Assembly: GCA_947462815.1 (NCBI GenBank)
Contig: CANHQR010000028.1
Location: forward strand, 1 to 42,889
DNA length: 42,889 nucleotides
Direction: 5' to 3'
Source of the DNA: Pseudobdellovibrionaceae bacterium
GTDB lineage: Bacteria > Bdellovibrionota > Bdellovibrionia > Bdellovibrionales > JAMPXM01
The notes beneath the pieces are model-generated. The model saw only the letters and a list, made by a program, of their open reading frames with translations, was not told where the DNA came from and made no database searches. How positions within the stretch are numbered: the first letter of the stretch is position 1; each line of letters starts with the position of its first letter. A program made the position numbers and the translations under genes. This document shows positions 26,475-36,400 of this stretch, one piece after another.

Positions 26475-27983
26475 CTACTCGTGACGAATCAGCATGGGAT
26501 CCGCTTTGATTTGCTGAACCCTGAAGTTCACATCGCGAATGGCGGCTTCGATATCGACCGCGATCGGCCCTAATTTATCGCGAGCTTCGCCGAACTTTTG
26601 CTCGATGTTTTCCAGCTGGAACTTGATGACAGGATAGATCTTCTCGGCAACATAGAATCGCTGAAAGTCTTGTCCCGCTTCAATCATCGGCACCTCGGGG
26701 CTGCCCATAGCCTGAATGAGCCAGTGCGGAGCGGTGAAGCGGCGACGTGATTTAAAATAGGGCGAAGCTTCCAGAAGCTCCAGCTGATTGGACACCATCA
26801 AGAGCGTGCTCGCGAAGGCTCTTTGTGCGAGTTCCCGCTGTGCCCGCATCTCAATCTGCGCCTGCATCGCCAAGCGAATCGCCGCATCTTTTTCAGCATC
26901 ACCCGTGGATTCCATTTGGTCGGCTAATGTCTTTTCGTCTTCAGCCGCTTGCGCCACGGCGGAGCCCGCATCGCCAAATCCTGCGCCCAGTACCTTGGTG
27001 CGATACTGAGTTTCAAACCAAAGAATCGCAAACGGCGAGGCGAAGGGTGCCACCTCCGCCATCTTGCGAAAGCTTCCGAAGAAGCAGTCTTGAACTTCGG
27101 CGCCGAGGTAAGTCAGCTTCGCTTTGCAGAGTGCCGAGCCCGGTTGGTCCGCGTACTTTGCTAGGGTTGCGGCTCGAATCCAGTCTGTTCCCAGCCAGTA
27201 GAAATAGCGCTGAGTCGGCGTGAGATACGGATACATCGTCCCGAGCATGCCGTCGGGAATCAGAAATGGAATTTGCGCCCCGGCTGGCAGATTCTGTTTC
27301 ATCGACGCCAGAATCGCGTACTTGCGATTATCGAAGATCTTCGCCGGCATCATCATCACGGCGACCTGAGTGAGTATGAAGGCTCCGACCATCAACTTCG
27401 CAATCGTCCATTTCGCGGGACGTTCGGGAATAGCTCCATTGAAAGAGAACATTGACGTGATCAACAGCAGCGGCACAGAAAGCGTGGGGCTCAACATACA
27501 AAGCCGCAAAAACGACTTCCATCCACTCGACACCGGCCGGCCCAGAATACGCGCCCAACGTTTCAAAAAGACATTCGTCAAAAGGTAGAAACTCACCAGG
27601 CAGAGGACAAACCAGATTCCGTAAAGAATACCCATCTTCTCCAGATCGAGCACTTGGCGCGACGGCTGGATCAAACCTTTGACGACGGCATAGGCGAAAA
27701 GATTAAACAGCATCAGACCGCCCAAGAGCGTAAAAAACGCCTTGGCGCTGAGACTGCCTTTCGATTTCAGAATGTTCCAGTCGTCATCTTCCAAGACGAT
27801 GGGTTCGCCTTGGTGCTGAGTTTTGGCTTGAAGTTTGGGCTGGGCGAGCTTGGGAACGACGCCTGCTGGCCGAAGGCCGCCTTTCGCGCCACCAGCGGGA
27901 TGAACCCCTCCCAGGGAGTGCTCCGGCACGTTCGGAGGATGAGGACCGGATTGAGGAGGCCCACCGCCACTTTTGTTGTTCAT
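26475..27983 (-). CDS. four-helix membrane protein with Pro/Gly-rich N-terminus, unknown
   Basis: About 502 residues from the ATG at 27983. The N-terminal ~60 residues are disordered and rich in Pro, Gly and His. Four membrane helices lie at about 80-105, 118-140, 160-180 and 196-214. The C-terminal ~280 residues are soluble, with a helical Ala/Glu/Gln-rich part (around 345-390) and a helical end. No family recognised. An in-frame TTG at 28028 has a GGAGG only three bases away and is less likely. Could be a membrane scaffold or sensor; no function is assigned. Confidence 0.7.
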   Translation of the reverse strand: MNNKSGGGPPQSGPHPPNVPEHSLGGVHPAGGAKGGLRPAGVVPKLAQPKLQAKTQHQGEPIVLEDDDWNILKSKGSLSAKAFFTLLGGLMLFNLFAYAVVKGLIQPSRQVLDLEKMGILYGIWFVLCLVSFYLLTNVFLKRWARILGRPVSSGWKSFLRLCMLSPTLSVPLLLITSMFSFNGAIPERPAKWTIAKLMVGAFILTQVAVMMMPAKIFDNRKYAILASMKQNLPAGAQIPFLIPDGMLGTMYPYLTPTQRYFYWLGTDWIRAATLAKYADQPGSALCKAKLTYLGAEVQDCFFGSFRKMAEVAPFASPFAILWFETQYRTKVLGAGFGDAGSAVAQAAEDEKTLADQMESTGDAEKDAAIRLAMQAQIEMRAQRELAQRAFASTLLMVSNQLELLEASPYFKSRRRFTAPHWLIQAMGSPEVPMIEAGQDFQRFYVAEKIYPVIKFQLENIEQKFGEARDKLGPIAVDIEAAIRDVNFRVQQIKADPMLIRHE

Positions 27984-28120
27984 GCCAACCCCATCGTGGC
28001 GAAACTTCCGACCTAAAACGGACGCCAACTTCCTCCATCATTTCACTGAGTCGACGCTCCGGCAAAGTTGATGGGTCAGCCTCGACTTCGCCTCGACTTC
28101 ACGCTAGGTCTTCCACATCC

Positions 28121-29191
28121 ATGACGACTCAATCGACGCCCCACTCACCTGCTTCGGCTCCAAGATCACCGGCCTCACAAGTGCCGCATCCCACACGTGC
28201 GACGCTGGAGCTCGTCTTTGCAAGTTCACTCTGGGGCTTTGGTTTCATTGCGGTGGTTTGGGCGCTCGAAGCCATGTCACCTCTCGAGATCACCGGATGG
28301 CGATTCGCCATTGCGACAAGCTTGGGTCTGATCTACCTCAAGTTTGGCCGGCGCGAACTCTGGACCCAAGTCGGTCTTGCGGCTTGGCCTGGCTTCCTCG
28401 TCGCTGGCACAGTGATGCTGCAAACCTGGGGACTGCAATACACGACCGCCACCAAAAGCGGCTTTCTCACCTGTCTCTATGTGCTGATCGTACCTCTCCT
28501 GGAAGCTGTGACTGGTCGACAAAAGCTCCACATGCGCACGCTCATTTGCGGCGCGATCGCGTTGATGGGGGTGGGCCTCATGACGGGCCTCGATCAGGCC
28601 CTCGGCTGGAGCGCACCCTCCGATCAGCTTTCGCCTGAAATGCGAGCGAAGATGCGACTCAATTGGGGCGATGTGCTGACGCTTGGCTGTGCCCTCGCGG
28701 CCAGTGGACATATCATCGCAGTCGGTCGAGCCGTCGAAAAAGTCCGACAGATCACAGGCCGAGAAGTCGATAGCTTTCGCTTCAATGTTCACCAGAGCCT
28801 ATGGGCGGGAGTTCCACTCCTCGCACTCACACTCCCCATTTTTGGAGTCAATGTTTCGCCTTTAGGAGATGAAGCCCACGCCTGGCCTCTCGCCAATGCT
28901 TGGGCGGCAGGCTGGAAACCCATCGGCGGCCTGATCATGCTCGCCGTCGGCTCAACTCTCATTGCCTTTGCCCTACAGGTGAGAGCCCAAAAATCTTTGG
29001 ATCCAAGCCTCGCCTCTCTCATTTTCCTTTTAGAATCCCCGTTTGCGGCGATTTTCGCCTTTTGGCTTCTCGGTGAGACATTGGGAGGGCCCCAGCTTTT
29101 GGGCGCCGCTTTGATCATGGGTTCCGTCGCGATTGCGAGTTGGCGGGTGGCCGATCGATCCCCAGCTCCTCCGGGCTCGTCTCACCTGTAG
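28121..29191 (+). CDS. EamA/DMT-family transporter
   Basis: 356 residues with ten membrane helices in two EamA repeats: 'LVFASSLWGFGFIAVVWALEAMSPLEITGWRF' opens the first, and 'LIFLLESPFAAIFAFWLLGETLGGPQLLGAALIMGSVAIAS' closes the second. Such drug/metabolite carriers export metabolites or amino acids across the inner membrane. The loop between the fourth and sixth helices ('SAPSDQLSPEMRAKMRLNWGD') is longer than usual. Substrate unknown. It diverges from the membrane protein upstream and is followed by a hairpin. Confidence 0.88.
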   Translation: MTTQSTPHSPASAPRSPASQVPHPTRATLELVFASSLWGFGFIAVVWALEAMSPLEITGWRFAIATSLGLIYLKFGRRELWTQVGLAAWPGFLVAGTVMLQTWGLQYTTATKSGFLTCLYVLIVPLLEAVTGRQKLHMRTLICGAIALMGVGLMTGLDQALGWSAPSDQLSPEMRAKMRLNWGDVLTLGCALAASGHIIAVGRAVEKVRQITGREVDSFRFNVHQSLWAGVPLLALTLPIFGVNVSPLGDEAHAWPLANAWAAGWKPIGGLIMLAVGSTLIAFALQVRAQKSLDPSLASLIFLLESPFAAIFAFWLLGETLGGPQLLGAALIMGSVAIASWRVADRSPAPPGSSHL

Positions 29192-29198
29192 AGCTTGG

Positions 29199-29230
29199 GA
29201 GCTCTCAACCATGATGAACCTTGAGAGCTC
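29199..29230. terminator. perfect 10-bp hairpin between convergent genes
   Basis: GAGCTCTCAA (29199-29208) and TTGAGAGCTC (29221-29230) flank a 12-base loop directly after the transporter stop. There is no T run on either side. A terminator or transcript-end stabiliser for one or both convergent genes. Confidence 0.5.
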
Positions 29231-29285
29231 TCGAAGATGATGAAGCTGCAAGGCTTTTGAATGTGATCGAGCCATAGGGCTCGTC

Positions 29286-30524
29286 TCAAGGATAAATGAG
29301 TTCTCGTTCATTCAGCCAAAGCTTCTCATCCTGCGAGCAAATTCGTTCAAAGGAATCCGCTTCCGCGCGACCTGAATCGACCCACTCACGCAGCTCAGGT
29401 CCTCCATTGATGAGATCAATCGCCAATCGATCGCGTTCGTACTCGTAGTGAAAGTCGCGCCAAATACGATAGTCTGGATGCACGAGGCGAATGCACTTGA
29501 GCCACAGGCTCACCAAACGATAGGGCTTGAAGAGCTGTGGGTCATAATCATCATGATCGCAGTGAATCTGAAATCCCGGGATGATCTGCCCGTGATGCTT
29601 GTGAAAGGTCGGCATAAACCAAATGTCGCGAACCCACGCCCCACGCATCCATTCGGGGGCCAGCTTTTGCATGTGCTGACGAATCGCGGGAAGGTCCAGT
29701 TGCGGTCCACCCATTGTCTCCAAGGGACGAGTGGTGCCGCGTCCCTCAGAAAGTTCAGTACCTTCCAGCAGCACGGTGCCAGGGAAGGCGCGTGCCATGG
29801 CTAGACTCGCGGCATTTGGTGATGGGTTCACCCAAGGGATCACGCCGAGTGGCCAGCCAAAACCTGGTGCGGACGACGCTCGATAGTCGTGCATCTTCAC
29901 AACGTGGTAGGCGACATCGATCTTCAGCTTTTTCACGAACCAATGAGCCGCTTCACCGAGAGTCAATCCATGTCGCATGGGCAGTCCCTCGGCTGCACCC
30001 ACAAAGCTCACCCAGCCAGGGCGAAGCAAACTTCCCTCGACCTCGCGACCCGCGGGATTGGGTCGATCGAGAATCCAGATCTCCTTGTTGTATTTCACGC
30101 CGGCTTCGAGAGCATAAAGCAGCGTCGTGAGGTAGGTGTAAATCCGCGTACCGACATCCTGCAGGTCGATCAGCAAAACATCAAAATTCGAACACATATT
30201 TTCCGTAGGACGACGAACTTCACCATACAAAGAAAACACGGGGATCTTCCAGTGCGGATCGAAATCATCGGGCGTCTCTTGCATATTGTCTTGTCGTTCA
30301 CCGCGCAGGCCATGCTGAGGCCCGAAGGCAGCAGTGATTTGGCCGGGGCGAACACAACCCAGCAGCGCATCCATGCTGTGAACCCACTGTGCAGGTCGAG
30401 ATCCTGGATTTAATCGCGCGATGCTCGCGGGATGCGCCAAAAGCGCCAGTCGCCGATCGCCCAGTTTTTTCGACAAGGGTCCCTTAGTTTTAAGATCCTC
30501 ACACAAGACTTCAATACCCAATCG
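29286..30524 (-). CDS. namZ: DUF1343/NamZ-type exo-beta-N-acetylmuramidase
   Basis: 412 residues matching the DUF1343 family from 'RLGIEVL' to the end. Hallmarks are 'FGPQHGLRG', 'IPVFSLYG', 'DVLLIDLQDVGTRIYTY', 'ILDRPNP' and 'EGTELSEGRGTTRP'. The characterised NamZ removes terminal N-acetylmuramic acid from peptidoglycan sugar fragments. No signal peptide is seen, so it may act in the cytoplasm on imported muropeptide sugars or be exported by another route. The ATG at 30524 has an AAGGAG site 7 bases upstream. It lies downstream of the HDAC-like and DOMON-like genes on the same strand. Confidence 0.88.
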   Translation of the reverse strand, partial: RLGIEVLCEDLKTKGPLSKKLGDRRLALLAHPASIARLNPGSRPAQWVHSMDALLGCVRPGQITAAFGPQHGLRGERQDNMQETPDDFDPHWKIPVFSLYGEVRRPTENMCSNFDVLLIDLQDVGTRIYTYLTTLLYALEAGVKYNKEIWILDRPNPAGREVEGSLLRPGWVSFVGAAEGLPMRHGLTLGEAAHWFVKKLKIDVAYHVVKMHDYRASSAPGFGWPLGVIPWVNPSPNAASLAMARAFPGTVLLEGTELSEGRGTTRPLETMGGPQLDLPAIRQHMQKLAPEWMRGAWVRDIWFMPTFHKHHGQIIPGFQIHCDHDDYDPQLFKPYRLVSLWLKCIRLVHPDYRIWRDFHYEYERDRLAIDLINGGPELREWVDSGRAEADSFERICSQDEKLWLNERELIYP

Positions 30525-30603
30525 CATGTCTCGACTCCTTGTCTTCGTCAAAGTCGCCCGTATCTCCGATCAACACTTCAAACACACTCCGCAACCCATC
30601 CCT

Positions 30604-31257
30604 TTACGGGCGATCCTGAATGGTCGACTCACTTCCATCGAATCGAGCACTCCAGTTCTCCAGGCGATGAAAGTCCGCGGTCGGCGCCGAGTGCTGAAGT
30701 GACCAATAAAACTTCTGCCCATCGAGCTCTTCGATCACCGCCGTAAATCCTAGGGCTCGAGGTGTACCTTTCTCTGTGGGCGGCGAATTGACCTCCGAAG
30801 GAGGCCCGGTGCCATTCCTATTTTGACCATTCCTATTGTGAATAGGATTGCAAATCGGATTCCGCACGAGCACTTTCATGGTCAAAACATCGCCAAGTTG
30901 TTGAATTTCAAGTCGTGGTGGCTCAACAACTTTTGGAAGAGCCGTGACCACAGGTTCTCGGTAGGCGGAAAATTCGTAGCAGGCCCAGTGCAAACTCGGC
31001 GAAAAATTCCACTCGACGTAAGCCGCTTCGGAGCCACGCTGCACAAACATCTCAAAGCACGTGGTCGTCCAGAGTTGATCTCGCCTTTGGCCCCGAGGAA
31101 ATTGGACCAGCGGCCATCGCACAGCGGTTGCACCGGAAACTTCGTAGGTGAGATCCCAGAAATCTGCGGTCGCTCTGAGTGGGCCGAGCACGCTCACGCC
31201 CACATGATGTCGAGGTGATCGAGCCGCTTGAGGATGCACCACCAAGTTCCAGTTCAT
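30604..31257 (-). CDS. DOMON-like (MurB-associated type) protein
   Basis: 217 residues resembling the DOMON-like domain family that is sometimes fused to MurB: 'LVVHPQAA', 'GVSVLGPLRA', 'LWTTTCFEMFVQ', 'YVEWNFSPSLHWACYEFSAYR'. DOMON folds bind haem or sugars; the function of this cytoplasmic branch is not established. A low-complexity Asn/Arg stretch (about 145-165) looks like an insertion. The ATG overlaps the stop of the HDAC-like gene as ATGA, so the pair is coupled. Confidence 0.75.
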   Translation of the reverse strand: MNWNLVVHPQAARSPRHHVGVSVLGPLRATADFWDLTYEVSGATAVRWPLVQFPRGQRRDQLWTTTCFEMFVQRGSEAAYVEWNFSPSLHWACYEFSAYREPVVTALPKVVEPPRLEIQQLGDVLTMKVLVRNPICNPIHNRNGQNRNGTGPPSEVNSPPTEKGTPRALGFTAVIEELDGQKFYWSLQHSAPTADFHRLENWSARFDGSESTIQDRP

Positions 31258-32120
31258 CCCCACACCCTAAGGGCGGCCGAGAAGCTATTGAGATGCAATC
31301 GCACGATGGTACTCAGACCGCCGTCTTCATCAACCTGATAACCGCCCGCAAGATTGAACACGATGGGGATACTGAGTTCGCGTCCAATCCTAAACACGAT
31401 TTCATCGCGAAGCGCCATTTCCTCGGTACTCAGAACGCCACCGAGCGGATCTTGCCGATGCGCATCCGCACCTGCCTGGTACAAGATGACCTGAGGGCGA
31501 AATCGGGCCAGGTCTTCTCGCGTATCGCGCAGCCGCTGCAAGTAAGCCTCCGCTTGCCGGGGCACACGAAAACTCCGGCCCATGCTCAGGTGATAGACAT
31601 TCGCCGCAAGACCGGTCGCTTCGATAATCTCCTCTGTGCCATCGCCAAAGTGATAGTCCGCATCGATGATCGCGACACGCTCAACCCAAGAGTCGGCGAT
31701 GGCTCGTGCAGCGGCCACCATCAAGCCGTTGAAGGTGCAAAAGCCCGTCGCCCTCGCCGTTCCAGCATGATGGAATCCCGAAGACAGCGAGGCGACGACG
31801 GGGCGCTGGCGCTTCACTGCAATCTTCACTCCCGTGATCATCGAACCTGAGGTGTACGGCAGTGTCGCGGCGACCTCGAGCGAAGTGTTGCCAAAACCGT
31901 TGGGCTGTTGTCCCTCGAGGACGGACTTCACAAATCGCGGGTCATGAACGCGGAAAAAATCAGCAAGCTCGGCAGGTTCCGGCTCAATCCACTCCAGATC
32001 TTGCGGCTCCAGCTGACTTTGAAGGGCCTTGGCCACCCATGCCGGTTTGTGAGCTGAAGGCGATAGCTGAGAGCCCGAAACTGCCACCATGCGTTGAGAG
32101 TAGATCACAGGAATTCGCAT
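31254..32120 (-). CDS. histone-deacetylase-family zinc hydrolase
   Basis: About 288 residues. HDAC motifs (numbered from the second Met): the paired catalytic His in 'SGFHHAG' (117-118), zinc ligands in 'DADYHFGDG' (Asp155, His157) and 'YQAGADAHRQDPLGG' (Asp219), and 'NLAGGY'. Bacterial members remove acetyl or related groups from polyamines, acetoin or sugars. Substrate unknown. It is coupled to the DOMON-like gene and sits near a muramidase gene, so an acetyl-sugar substrate is possible but unproven. It diverges from sbcD. Confidence 0.85.
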   Translation of the reverse strand: MRIPVIYSQRMVAVSGSQLSPSAHKPAWVAKALQSQLEPQDLEWIEPEPAELADFFRVHDPRFVKSVLEGQQPNGFGNTSLEVAATLPYTSGSMITGVKIAVKRQRPVVASLSSGFHHAGTARATGFCTFNGLMVAAARAIADSWVERVAIIDADYHFGDGTEEIIEATGLAANVYHLSMGRSFRVPRQAEAYLQRLRDTREDLARFRPQVILYQAGADAHRQDPLGGVLSTEEMALRDEIVFRIGRELSIPIVFNLAGGYQVDEDGGLSTIVRLHLNSFSAALRVWG

Positions 32121-32229
32121 CACCCTCTATCACAGCGACTTTAGTAAAGAGCGTCAACACGTGTCCTCACCCAAACTCTTGCTCTGTTCCGCTCTCCCTT
32201 ATCGGATGGAGAAATGCTAGATCTAACGA

Positions 32230-33438
32230 GTGGCTGAAAAACCCTCTGTGCGGATTTTGCACACTTCAGATTGGCATCTCGGTAAGAGCCTGATGACTCG
32301 CTCGCTTCTTGAGGATCAGCAACGCGTGCTGGACCATGCCCTTGCATCTTGGCGCGCCCATGCACCGCAGATCGCGATCATCGCCGGCGATGTTTTTGAC
32401 CGCGCCATCGCTCCCGAGGATGCCGTTCGCCTGCTGAGCTCGACACTTGAGCGACTGCTCGAGTTCACCGAGCATGTGATCTTGATTCCTGGCAATCACG
32501 ACTCGGCCGGCCGCCTCGGTTTTGCTTCGTCTCTGCTTCGAAGCCGCGGACTCCACGTCATCGCCTCACCTCACTCCGCGCTGAAACCTCTCGAACTTTC
32601 ACCGGACCTCGACCAGGTCGTGCGCATCTGGGCTGTGCCGTTTCTCGAGCCGAGCGAATGGCGAAGTCAGCTGGGCGAAGAGATCCGAACCCACGAAGAT
32701 GTGCAACGAAAGCTCAATGACATCTGGCAAGAGGATTTAGCGAATTCGCAAGATCGCTGTCGAGTGCTGATCACCCACGCCTTCATTCAAGGCGGCCTTG
32801 CCTCGGACTCTGAGCGGCCCTTGCAAATCGGCGGCAGCGAAACTCTGCCCGCCGCGACGCTCGAGATGTTCGACTATGTGGCTTTGGGTCACCTGCATCG
32901 CCCACAAAGTCTGGCCGGCAATCGCTTGGTTTACCCAGGATCACTGTTCCCCTATTCATCGAGCGAGGCCTCCCAAGATAAGGGCTATCGGCTCCTTGAA
33001 ATCGGTCCTGGCCGTAGGCTTCAGCATGATTTCTACGCTTTTGCCGACCAACGCCGCCTGCGCGTCCACCGCGGGATCTTTGACGAACTTTTGCACGGCG
33101 ATCGACAGGGTTCACTGACGAACCCAGGCGACGCCGGCGCCCAGCAACCGGATTATGTTGTGGCCCTCCTCGACGATCCCCAGCTCCCCTTCGAGGCCTT
33201 TCGACGTTTGCAACAGGTATATCCCGCCTTGCTCCATGTTTCTCGAGCTTGGCGAGATGCCGAGACCAACACGCGCACCGAAGAACTGCGAATGAAGCGG
33301 GAGATGAGCGAGTCGGAACTGCTGCCGAACTTCATCTCGCAGTATGCGCGCCATCCAATCGAGGCAGCCGATCAAAGTTGGCTTCTTGAAGAGCTGCATG
33401 AATTTCTGCGCGCTCAGGAAGGGCATGAGGCCCAATGA
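32230..33438 (+). CDS. sbcD: SbcD exonuclease subunit
   Basis: 402 residues, usual length. Metallophosphoesterase motifs: 'HTSDWHLGK' (Asp14, His16), 'AGDVFDR' (Asp53), 'PGNHD' (Asn88, His89), 'ITHAF' and 'LGHLHR'. It forms the nuclease head of the SbcCD (Mre11/Rad50) complex that cuts hairpins and DNA ends. GTG start with no strong ribosome site. Its stop overlaps the sbcC start (ATGA). Confidence 0.95.
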   Translation: MAEKPSVRILHTSDWHLGKSLMTRSLLEDQQRVLDHALASWRAHAPQIAIIAGDVFDRAIAPEDAVRLLSSTLERLLEFTEHVILIPGNHDSAGRLGFASSLLRSRGLHVIASPHSALKPLELSPDLDQVVRIWAVPFLEPSEWRSQLGEEIRTHEDVQRKLNDIWQEDLANSQDRCRVLITHAFIQGGLASDSERPLQIGGSETLPAATLEMFDYVALGHLHRPQSLAGNRLVYPGSLFPYSSSEASQDKGYRLLEIGPGRRLQHDFYAFADQRRLRVHRGIFDELLHGDRQGSLTNPGDAGAQQPDYVVALLDDPQLPFEAFRRLQQVYPALLHVSRAWRDAETNTRTEELRMKREMSESELLPNFISQYARHPIEAADQSWLLEELHEFLRAQEGHEAQ

Positions 33439-36400
33439 AAGTTCATCGACTCGTCTTGCAAGCTTTTGGTCCCTATGCGAATCAAGTCGAGATCGACTTT
33501 GCTCACCTCGCCGAGGGCGGTTTGTTTCTGATTTCGGGCCGTACCGGCGCCGGCAAGACCTCCTTGCTCGACGGCATTTGCTTTGCGCTCTTTGGCCATG
33601 CGAGCGGCGAAGAGCGCGAAGGCAAGACGCTGCGAAGCGATTTCGCCCCCAACGATCGACCGACAGAAGCGACGCTCGAATTCAGTCTAGGCCAACGGCT
33701 CTATCGCGTGCGTCGATCGCCCACCCAGTACCTCAAAAAACAACGCGGCGAGGGCCTCACCGAATCACGCACCTCAGCGGAGCTCTGGCAGTGCGAAGAT
33801 CCGCTCGGCGCTGCGAGCCCCTCCTCCTCAACCAATTGGCGCAGTCTCGCCGCCCAATCGAAAGCCGTCGATCAACGCGTGGAAGAGCTTCTGGGGATGG
33901 ACGAAAAGCAATTTCGCCAGGTGATCTGTCTTCCCCAGGGGCGATTTCGAGAGTTCCTCAATGCTAATTCGGCGGATCGGGAGAAGATTCTCGAGAGACT
34001 CTTTCAAACCGAACGTTTCAAGAAGTTTCAAGAACACCTCACAGGTCGAGTCCGGATCATCCAACAAGAACGTGAACAAACCGGCCGCGGTCTCCTCGCA
34101 CGCCTCGAGGCCACTGGACTGTCCCAGGTCGACGAACTCGTCCCCCAGATGCATCAATTAAAAAGCGGACTCCAAGATGCAAAAAACCGCGAGTCGGCAC
34201 TCCAAGCCGCGGTTGATTTGGCAGCGCGACGAGCCCAGTTCGCCGAACGTTCGGTGGAGGCTCATCGACGACGCGAACTTTTAAGCCAGCAACTCCCTCA
34301 GCTCGAAAGCGAAGGTCAAGAGCTGCAGCGCTTGGAGGATGAGCTTCAAACTTTGCATGAGGTCATTCCCAAACTCCACCGCTTGGAGCAATGGCAAAAG
34401 CTCGATCGCGAATGCCAGCAGCTCCGACAGAAGTCCGAACGCATCCAGTCCGAACTGACTGTCCTCGCCCCCCAACAACTCCAGCAACAAAAGACATTGC
34501 AAGAACTGCTCGAACGAGAAAGCGAGATCCGCATCGATGATGAGCGAATCGCGGAGTTGAGGGTCCGACACGATCAGTTGAAACGCCAGCTTCAGCTCGA
34601 ACAGCAAATTCAATCCGAGCAAGGCGAGTTGAAAGTGAAAGCTCGCGAGATTGAGGATCTCGAAATTCAACTTCGCCAGGCCCAAGCGCGCCTGATGGAT
34701 TGGCAAATCGACCGTGAGACCCAGCTTCGCGGGTTACTTCAGAAGTTGAACCAACGGGCCTTGCAGATCGATCAGGAGCTCGCCGCACAACTCGAGGAGC
34801 AGAGTCGGCTTGAGTCCCAGCTCTTTTCCGTGCGTCTGTCACAACATCTTCGCGATGGCGAGGCCTGCCCGGTTTGCGGCTCGGCAGCCCATCCTGAACC
34901 CGCCCACCTTCGACTTGCTTCGAAAATCGATACGACGTCGGATTCGGAGGTCTTGCAAAAGCGGGCCAAGCTTGACCAAAACAAAGATCAAAAACAAGAC
35001 CAAGAGAAGGAGCAGGCCCCACAATTGGAGCAAGACGCGCTCCGAGCCGAAATGAAAATCCTCGAGCAGCTCCGCGTCGCGATCGAAATTGAATGCAGCG
35101 AAATTGATCTTTGGTGGCAGCACGAAGCGATCGGCTCACATCGCCAACGCCCCAGCCTCGCAACTTCCCCATTGCCGAAACAAACCATGACTCAGCCTGC
35201 CCCCAAGCTCACACAAGAGTCATCAAAACTGATCCATTCGCTGCGAACGGATTTCGCAAAATTTCGCCAGAAACTCGAGGAACTTCGTATCCGCTCGCAA
35301 ACCTCCCGATCCAAGCATGAGTCAGATCATCAGCGTCTTGAAAAACTTCGCGAGGATCTCGAGCGACAGCTCAAGGATTGGGGAACTGAGAGCCGGGATC
35401 TGCAAAGCTTGGTCAACACTGGAAAATCTCTGCGTGAAAAAGTAGATAGCCACCGAAGACAATTACACGAGCAACAGCAAAAACTGAGTGAGCTTGAGAA
35501 ATATTTGGCCGCAAAGGCATCCGAACTCAAAAATTATGGTGAATGGCTGCAGGCCCGAGCCGGGGAAAGCGCAGAGCTCAACCGGGAGTTGGATGAGTCA
35601 GGTCTTCCTGAAGCAGATCGCGAGGCTTTCTTTCACCTCTGGAAGCCGAAGGCCGAGAAGGCCATCTCGGCGGCCGCGCTTCGTCAAAAGCGAGACGAAT
35701 TTCTGCAGCGCCGAGCCCGCACAACAAGCGAACTCGAGCAAATCGAAACGGTCCTCAAAGAGCTCGCTCGCGAACTTGACCATGGCCTTTCGGGTTTACC
35801 GAAACAGAACCAAGAGTTGCAAGCCTACTTACTGGCTTTGCAAAAACAGCGAAGCCAACTCAAGTCGGCCCAAGATGAAATCGCATCTCAGAACAGTCGA
35901 CTCGTGCAAATTGTAGAGCTGCAACGTTGGGTGGCGGAGAAGCAGCAGGCTCTTCAAGTCTTGGAGCAACAGTTCGCACGCGCCAAGAATCTATCCGACC
36001 TGGTCAGTGGTGATCGTCAGGCGAATTCCCTAGGTGTACCACTGTCGCGCTTTGTGCTGCAGAGTCGCTTCGACGAGGTCTTGAAGCAGGCGAACACGCG
36101 CCTTCGTCGCATGAGCCGCGGACAGTTCCAACTGCTCCGACCGCCTCAGACTCACAACCAAGCCCAGGCGCAAGGTTTGGATATCGTCGTGGAGGATGCG
36201 GCGACGGGAACTCAGCGACCCGCATTCACACTCTCGGGAGGCGAAAGCTTTATGGCGGCACTCGCGCTCGCCTTGGGCTTAGCGGATGTAGTGCAAGCCG
36301 ATGCTGGGGGACGTCCACTGGATGCACTGTTTATCGACGAAGGTTTCGGCACGCTCGATACAGAATCCTTAGATTTGGCGCTTCAGACTTTGATGGAACT

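Noticed and set aside
34281-35172. long minus-strand frames inside sbcC
   Set aside because: Antisense to coiled-coil coding sequence, with Leu-rich or Arg-rich composition from repeated Gln/Glu/Leu codons; no independent support.
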